The position numbers were made by a program, and so were the translations under genes. The notes below the pieces were generated by a model. That model searched no databases. It worked only from the letters and a program-made list of their open reading frames with translations, and was not told the origin of the DNA. Of a stretch of 9,719 bases of DNA, positions 5,362 through 9,719 are shown in pieces. Numbering within the stretch: the first letter of the stretch is position 1; the number at the start of each line of letters is the position of its first letter. The DNA is from Longimicrobiales bacterium (GTDB taxonomy: Bacteria > Gemmatimonadota > Gemmatimonadetes > Longimicrobiales > Gaopeijiaceae): positions 1 through 9,719 of the forward strand of contig JAKMDG010000103.1 in NCBI GenBank assembly GCA_022428035.1. Direction: 5' to 3'.

Positions 5362-8043
5362 CTAAGCCGGCCGTGGGAGGGGGTCCGCCGCTGTACCCCC
5401 GCGCAGACCAAGCAATTGGCCCACCACGGCAGGGATCAAGGCCAGCCCGAACACGAGTACCCACTCACCGGTCGCCAGAGGCTGAGTGCGAAGGACATTG
5501 GAAAGCGGCGACCAGTTCACCGCCAATATCTGAAGCGCGATCACGAGCGGGACGGCGCCAAGGGCCCACCGATTCGCGAAGGCTCGGTGGGGGCGAAGTA
5601 CAGCAGTCCGACTGCGGGCGTTCCCCAGATGGAACAGCTGCGCAAGCGCCAACGTCATGAACGCGACCGTGGTCGCCGACTCGGGAGCTCCTCGCTCTAG
5701 CGTCCAGAAGAAGGCTGCCAGCGTCGACACTGTGATCAAGGTCGAATACAGGCTGATCGCGCGAACGAAGCTACGCGAAAAGATGCCCTGATCGGGATCA
5801 CGAGGAGGCCGACGCATCACATCCGGCTCGGCCGGCTCCATTGCGAGTGCGAGCGCCGGGAACGTGTCGGTCACCAGGTTGAGCCAGAGGATCTGGAGTG
5901 GGAACAGGGGCACGGGCGCCCCGACCAGACTCGCACCGAGAATGACCGCCACCTCGGCGATGTTACAACTGAACAGGTAGAAGACGAACTTCCGGATATT
6001 GTCGTAAATGACCCGGCCTTCCTCGACCGCTGCCCCGATGGTGGCGAAGCGATCATCGACCAGCACAATGGCCGCCGCCTGCTTGGCGACATCGGTTCCT
6101 CGCCCTCCCATCGCGACCCCGACGTCCGCACCCTTGAGTGCCGGTGCGTCATTCACCCCGTCGCCGAGCATGGCGACCACCTCGCCGGATGCCTTCAGTG
6201 CGTTGACGATTCGTATCTTGTCCTCGGGTGTGACGCGGGAAAGGATGTCAGCCTGTGTCAGCGCCGCCTGGAGCTGGACGGCGTCCAGGGCCGCAATCTC
6301 CCGCCCCTCGAGTGACGTCGAGGTCGCGCGTCGGGCACCGAGTTGATCTGCGATCGTTTCAGCCGTCGCCCTCTGATCTCCGGTCACCATGACGGTTCGG
6401 ATACCAGCCGCCCTGAGAAGTCCGATCGTCTCGAGCACGCCCTCGGCCGGCGGATCGAGAATCCCGACCAGGCCGAGCAGGGTGAGCCCCTCCGGCTTCA
6501 CTCCATCTCCCTCAGCGAGCGCAATCACCCGGAGCCCCTGAGCCGCCATCTCCTGGTTAGCCTGCATCCAGACTGCTCGCGAGGCATCATCGAGCGGCCG
6601 ATCACCGACCTCGCCAACCGTCCGGACGCTGCGATCGAGCAAAGCGGACGGTGCCCCCTTCACGAAAATTCTCTCGAGATCTTCGCCCTGATGAATCGAT
6701 GCACTGAGCCTGAGCGCGGTATCGAACGGGATCTCGTCGAGGCGAGGTGCGCGGAGAAGCTCTCCCTCGGGATCGATCCCCTGATCCAGTGCGAGACGAA
6801 GGAGCGCACCGTCGGTAGGGTCACCAAACGCCTCGCCCGTCCCGGGCGAGATCGTTGCCCGAGTAGTACGTGCGCAGGCTCGGGCCAGGCGCGCGGACGG
6901 TGCGTCTCCTGCGTTCTTCCCAAGCTCGATCACCGATCCACCCAGAGAGAACGCAGTCACCCGCATGGTACCCGCGGTGAGTGTACCGGTCTTGTCCGTG
7001 CACACGACGGTGGTCGCGCCCAGAGCCTCGACAGCCGCAAGGCGTCGAACAAGCGCGTGGCGCCGAGCCATGCGACGCAGCCCGATCGCAAGAGCGATGG
7101 TCGCCACCGCAGGCAAGCCTTCGGGGACTGCCGCGATCGCCAGCGCGACCCCGGTCTCGATCATGAGACGGAGTTCTTCACCTCGAACGACACCGAGACC
7201 CGTGACCAGCGCGGCGACGCCGAGCGTGATCCACACCAGTCTTCGTCCCAGGGCATCGAGACGGGCCTCGAGCGGTGTCGTGCCTGCCTCGACAGTGGCG
7301 AGCAGCGTACCGATCCGTCCGATCTCTGTCTCGGTCCCGGTCTCGCATACGATCGCAACGCCGCGCCCCGCGACGACCGAGGTGGCGGAATGGACCAGCG
7401 TGACACGGTCTGCGAGCGTCACGTCGGGCGCCAGCGGGCTATCAACCTCCTTCGTGACCGGGAGCGACTCGCCCGTCAGCGACGCCTCGTTCACCCGAAG
7501 TGCCGACGCCTCGATCAGTCGGGCATCCGCCGGCACAGCGTCCCCCTCTTCCAGCTCGATCACGTCGCCGGGGACGAGCTCCGTGCTCGTCAGGAGTTCG
7601 ACGCTGGCGTCTCGCCGGACCTTAGCTGTAGGAGACTCGTATCCGAGGAGGGCGTCCATCGCTCGCCGGGCGCGTAGTTCCACGACGAATCCGATCGCCG
7701 TGTTGATCACCAGCACGACCGCAATCGCTCCCGCCTCGAGCGTATCTCCAAGAAGCATGGCCACGATGGCGGCCCCGACCAGGAGCAGCACCACGACACT
7801 GCGGAATTGATCCATGAGAATCCGTAGGGCGCGGACAGGCCTCGCACGGGGAAGCTCGTTCGGGCCATACCGACCGAGTCGCTCCTGCGCCTCCTGGCTG
7901 GTCAAGCCTTCGAGCCGACTGCTAAGGAGTGCGACAGCCTCCTCGGCGGGCATCGCATGCCACGGTGGGCCGGATGAGACCTGAGACCCCTGCGCGGGGC
8001 TTCCCGACCGAATGGTCCCCCTGGATTCCCTGTCGCCGTTCAC
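5362..8043 (-). CDS. P2A-type Ca2+-transporting ATPase
   Basis: The 893-residue membrane pump would use ATP to export Ca2+ from the cytoplasm. Motifs in order: cation-ATPase N-terminal region (about 28-75), TGES 190-193 (actuator), PEGLP 307-311 in M4, DKTGT with phosphorylated D350, KGAP 462-465 (nucleotide domain), TGD 554-556, and GDGVNDAPAL 627-636. About ten membrane helices are visible: M1-M2 near 80-122, M3-M4 near 268-322, and M5-M10 from about 683 to 879. SERCA ion-site residues are kept: E308 (E309), N694 and E697 (N768, E771), N722, T725 and D726 (N796, T799, D800). SERCA E908 is replaced by Q802. This fits Ca2+ transport, perhaps with one ion per cycle; Mn2+ is an alternative. The start is GTG at 8041-8043, overlapping the exchanger stop by 4 bp (GTGA), with GGAGCAGG upstream. 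The WHAMPAEEA stretch at 28-36 is typical of these pumps and argues against a later ATG start at residue 31. TAG lies at 5362-5364. Confidence 0.93.
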   Translation of the reverse strand: MNGDRESRGTIRSGSPAQGSQVSSGPPWHAMPAEEAVALLSSRLEGLTSQEAQERLGRYGPNELPRARPVRALRILMDQFRSVVVLLLVGAAIVAMLLGDTLEAGAIAVVLVINTAIGFVVELRARRAMDALLGYESPTAKVRRDASVELLTSTELVPGDVIELEEGDAVPADARLIEASALRVNEASLTGESLPVTKEVDSPLAPDVTLADRVTLVHSATSVVAGRGVAIVCETGTETEIGRIGTLLATVEAGTTPLEARLDALGRRLVWITLGVAALVTGLGVVRGEELRLMIETGVALAIAAVPEGLPAVATIALAIGLRRMARRHALVRRLAAVEALGATTVVCTDKTGTLTAGTMRVTAFSLGGSVIELGKNAGDAPSARLARACARTTRATISPGTGEAFGDPTDGALLRLALDQGIDPEGELLRAPRLDEIPFDTALRLSASIHQGEDLERIFVKGAPSALLDRSVRTVGEVGDRPLDDASRAVWMQANQEMAAQGLRVIALAEGDGVKPEGLTLLGLVGILDPPAEGVLETIGLLRAAGIRTVMVTGDQRATAETIADQLGARRATSTSLEGREIAALDAVQLQAALTQADILSRVTPEDKIRIVNALKASGEVVAMLGDGVNDAPALKGADVGVAMGGRGTDVAKQAAAIVLVDDRFATIGAAVEEGRVIYDNIRKFVFYLFSCNIAEVAVILGASLVGAPVPLFPLQILWLNLVTDTFPALALAMEPAEPDVMRRPPRDPDQGIFSRSFVRAISLYSTLITVSTLAAFFWTLERGAPESATTVAFMTLALAQLFHLGNARSRTAVLRPHRAFANRWALGAVPLVIALQILAVNWSPLSNVLRTQPLATGEWVLVFGLALIPAVVGQLLGLRGGTAADPLPRPA

Positions 8044-8999
8044 GGGAGACCTGCTCCGATCCTGACAACCACGTAGACGCCATACAGAACGACGAGAGTA
8101 AGGGCTTCATGTCGTTGCACACCGCGGCGCCGGTGGAGGAAAAAGAGGAGGACGCCCGAGAGGACGAGCAGCGCCGGCAAATCGAAGAAGATGGTCTCCG
8201 CTTCTACGCGGATGGGGTGAATCATTGCGGCGAGCCCCACCGGAATGAGCAGGTCGAAGATATTGCTGCCGATGACGTTTCCCACCGACATACTCGCCCG
8301 CTTCTCGATAGCTGCGCGTAATGACAGGGCGAGTTCAGGAAGGCTGGTCCCGACACCGATCAAGACCACGCCGAGCATGGTCTGCGTCACCCCAAGCGTG
8401 TGCGCGAGACTGACCGCCCCGGTCACGACGGCGTGGGCACTCATGGTGACGATTATGAGCCCCAGGGCGATTTCAAGGAGCGGCGGCATTCGGGACTTGA
8501 TCGCATCGATCGCTTCGAGTTCTTCCGCATCGAGTGGACGCCGGCGTCGCTCACCAAGGAGGAGACTCGCCAGGTAAATGCCCCACGCCAACACGAGCAC
8601 CGTGCCTTCGACCGAGTTCACCGATCCGTCCCAGACCACAACGGCGACCGCCGCCACGGAGAGAAGAAGTACGGTGCCGTCTCGGCGGACCATGCTAGGC
8701 GCAACCGGTAGGTAGGTGACAAGGCCCGCAATCCCGATCACCAATGACCCCTGGGCAATCACACTACCCAACGCAGACCCTACGATCACACCCGACGCAT
8801 CGATCCCACGTAACTGCTGCAGGCTTCCGCCTACTGCGACGACGACCTCCGGCAGATCCGTACCGAGCGCGAGGATCGCAAGACCGACAAATCCTTCTGA
8901 GAGCCCAAATCGCTCGCTAAGCCGAACCGCCCCGCTAACCGCGAACTGGGTACCGATCCACAGTCCGAGAACGCCACCGACGAGAAGGATGAAGGGCAT
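8040..8999 (-). CDS. CaCA-family cation/Ca2+ exchanger with variant first alpha repeat
   Basis: The 319-residue product is an almost entirely membrane-embedded exchanger of the Ca2+/cation antiporter superfamily, expected to expel Ca2+ against Na+ or H+. The two inverted alpha repeats are visible: alpha-1 at about 38-90 with GTDLPE (46-51) and GSVIAQ (78-83), and alpha-2 at about 208-255 with GTSLPE (217-222) and GSNIFD (244-249). A basic/acidic cytosolic loop (GERRRRPLDAEELEAID, about 149-165) separates the halves, giving a 5+5 helix layout. Compared with NCX_Mj, alpha-2 ligands are intact (T218, S219, E222, S245, D249). In alpha-1, S51 is replaced by D48 and N81 by Q83, while T47, E51 and S79 remain. 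The ATG at 8997-8999 directly abuts the preceding TAA (TAAATG), so translation is probably coupled to the MlrC-like gene; no Shine-Dalgarno site is seen. The stop overlaps the ATPase GTG start. Length is usual for prokaryotic members. Confidence 0.93.
   Translation of the reverse strand: MPFILLVGGVLGLWIGTQFAVSGAVRLSERFGLSEGFVGLAILALGTDLPEVVVAVGGSLQQLRGIDASGVIVGSALGSVIAQGSLVIGIAGLVTYLPVAPSMVRRDGTVLLLSVAAVAVVVWDGSVNSVEGTVLVLAWGIYLASLLLGERRRRPLDAEELEAIDAIKSRMPPLLEIALGLIIVTMSAHAVVTGAVSLAHTLGVTQTMLGVVLIGVGTSLPELALSLRAAIEKRASMSVGNVIGSNIFDLLIPVGLAAMIHPIRVEAETIFFDLPALLVLSGVLLFFLHRRRGVQRHEALTLVVLYGVYVVVRIGAGLP
8050..8057 (-). promoter_or_regulatory. ribosome binding site of the Ca2+-ATPase gene, inside the exchanger gene
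   Basis: Minus-strand GGAGCAGG ends 6 bases before the GTG at 8043. It supports GTG as the start and lies in the last codons of the exchanger gene. Confidence 0.6.
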
Positions 9000-9719
9000 T
9001 TATCGGCCGGCTGGCTCGCCGTATGGAAAGAGGGTGGACAGATCGACGTTCTCGTAAGGCAGCGCATCGAGGTACGTCGTCCCGACGAACGGGCCCGGGG
9101 CCTCGACCACGACGATGGTCGGGGCGAAACCGGTCTCGTCGAAGCCTCGACGGAAGTGCACGCGTGACTTCACCACAAAGACGTCGAACTCGGATGGATC
9201 CAGCGGGCCGAATCGAAACGCCTCGGGATCGGTGATCTGCGTGTACGCCGGCACGATGATGACTGCACTTCCACTGCCGTACCGAACGACCGCCACCTGG
9301 TCGTAGCCTCGCCACGCACCGAGGTAGGCCAGTTCGCCGATGAGACGGGCCGGAGAGCCACCCGACGGTGTGAAGCCACCGATCTCTTCATCGAACGCGT
9401 CACCCGATGAAGCACCTGCCGCAACAAGGCGCTCGAGTACGGTGGGATCACTGATGGCGCCATGAAGCACTCGCTCGATGCCGGCTGCTTCGAACGCTTT
9501 GAAAATATGCGTGGCGTCGCCGGGGCGATCAGAGTGATCCCCGACGGCCACCGGGATCTCACCGGACCTGATCGCGGCTTGAACCTGGCGCGCAGCGTCT
9601 TCCGGGAGCGGGTAGCCACCCACAGCGAAGTCCTCACGGACCCGCCAGATGAAGTCATTCATGTCATCCGCGATCCGGTCAGCCAGAACCTGATCTCCAT
9701 TCGTCATCACGTGTACGGT
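9000..9719 (-). CDS. C-terminal part of an MlrC-like (M81 family) protein, cut by window edge
   Basis: The frame is open to the window edge, so this is the 3' end of a longer gene; the GTG at 9708-9710 followed by ATG is not likely to be the true start, because upstream codons (T-V-H) continue the family pattern. MlrC-like proteins are about 500 residues, with an N-terminal M81 metallopeptidase domain carrying the zinc ligands and a C-terminal MlrC domain. Visible here, numbered from 9710, are the end of the first domain (TNGDQVLADRIADDM, 3-17), the PVAVGDHSDRPGDATHI segment (53-69), KSRVHFRRGF (181-190), and VVVEAPGPFVGTTYLDALPYE (200-220). These last two blocks are the family signature. The founding member cleaves linearised microcystin, but most homologues have unknown substrates, so peptidase activity is only inferred. 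The metal ligands lie outside the window. The gene ends TAA (9000-9002) directly against the exchanger ATG. Confidence 0.85.
   Translation of the reverse strand, partial: TVHVMTNGDQVLADRIADDMNDFIWRVREDFAVGGYPLPEDAARQVQAAIRSGEIPVAVGDHSDRPGDATHIFKAFEAAGIERVLHGAISDPTVLERLVAAGASSGDAFDEEIGGFTPSGGSPARLIGELAYLGAWRGYDQVAVVRYGSGSAVIIVPAYTQITDPEAFRFGPLDPSEFDVFVVKSRVHFRRGFDETGFAPTIVVVEAPGPFVGTTYLDALPYENVDLSTLFPYGEPAGR

Noticed and set aside
4506..5660. 384-codon plus-strand open frame across the intergenic stretch and the DUF4136 gene
   Set aside because: It overlaps two supported minus-strand genes in antisense, is proline/arginine-rich and shows no domain pattern.
6343..7677. 444-codon plus-strand open frame inside the Ca2+-ATPase gene
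   Set aside because: It is antisense to a pump with every expected motif, and its own translation is rich in Arg, Asp and Gln without hydrophobic core or family pattern. GC-rich coding DNA commonly leaves such antisense frames open.
6965..7810. 281-codon plus-strand Ser/Thr/Arg/Ala-rich frame
   Set aside because: Low-complexity composition is what the complement of an Ala/Val/Leu-rich membrane protein gives; it lies wholly inside the ATPase gene.
1..9719. Search by eye for CRISPR repeats, tRNA/rRNA genes, insertion sequences, phage genes or defence modules
   Set aside because: No regularly spaced repeats, cloverleaf-like segments, transposase-like genes or paired terminal repeats were seen; almost the whole window is accounted for by ordinary protein genes.

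Overview
The window is a GC-rich stretch in which every supportable gene reads on the minus strand, so gene order in transcription runs from high to low coordinates. Gene style suggests a Gram-negative heterotroph: a lipoprotein-like signal sequence, several Sec-exported proteins, a small exported beta-type protein, an exported serine hydrolase and an exported M42-type peptidase. Their particular combination recalls Gemmatimonadota or related marine or soil lineages. That placement is inferred from memory of gene style and has not been tested by any search.

Region A (9719 down to 4737) opens with the C-terminal part of an MlrC-like (M81 family) protein cut by the window edge. It is followed with no gap (TAAATG) by a CaCA-family cation/Ca2+ exchanger, which overlaps by 4 bp (GTGA) a P2A-type Ca2+-transporting ATPase. 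After 82 bp comes a small DUF4136-type exported protein, probably a lipoprotein, with a strong Shine-Dalgarno site. The first three genes are packed tightly enough to be co-translated. The exchanger and the pump together would form a calcium-export module using two energy sources (ion gradient and ATP).

Region B (4736 down to 4331) is the longest non-coding stretch, about 406 bp. It holds overlapping inverted repeats and a 44-codon open stretch that may be a gene remnant. No convincing promoter was found in it.

Region C (4330 down to 132) carries a small secreted beta-rich protein, then after 39 bp an unusual exported peptidase built from two M42-like halves, the first of which has lost most metal ligands. 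After 95 bp comes a secreted serine beta-lactamase-like hydrolase. All three are predicted to leave the cytoplasm, which suggests an exported peptide or ester degradation group. The window ends in the first 25 codons of a probable membrane protein (75 down to 1).

No CRISPR array, phage, insertion sequence, tRNA, rRNA or defence module was found. The most notable items are the tandem active plus pseudo-enzyme M42 protein and the exchanger whose first alpha repeat carries altered ion-site residues.
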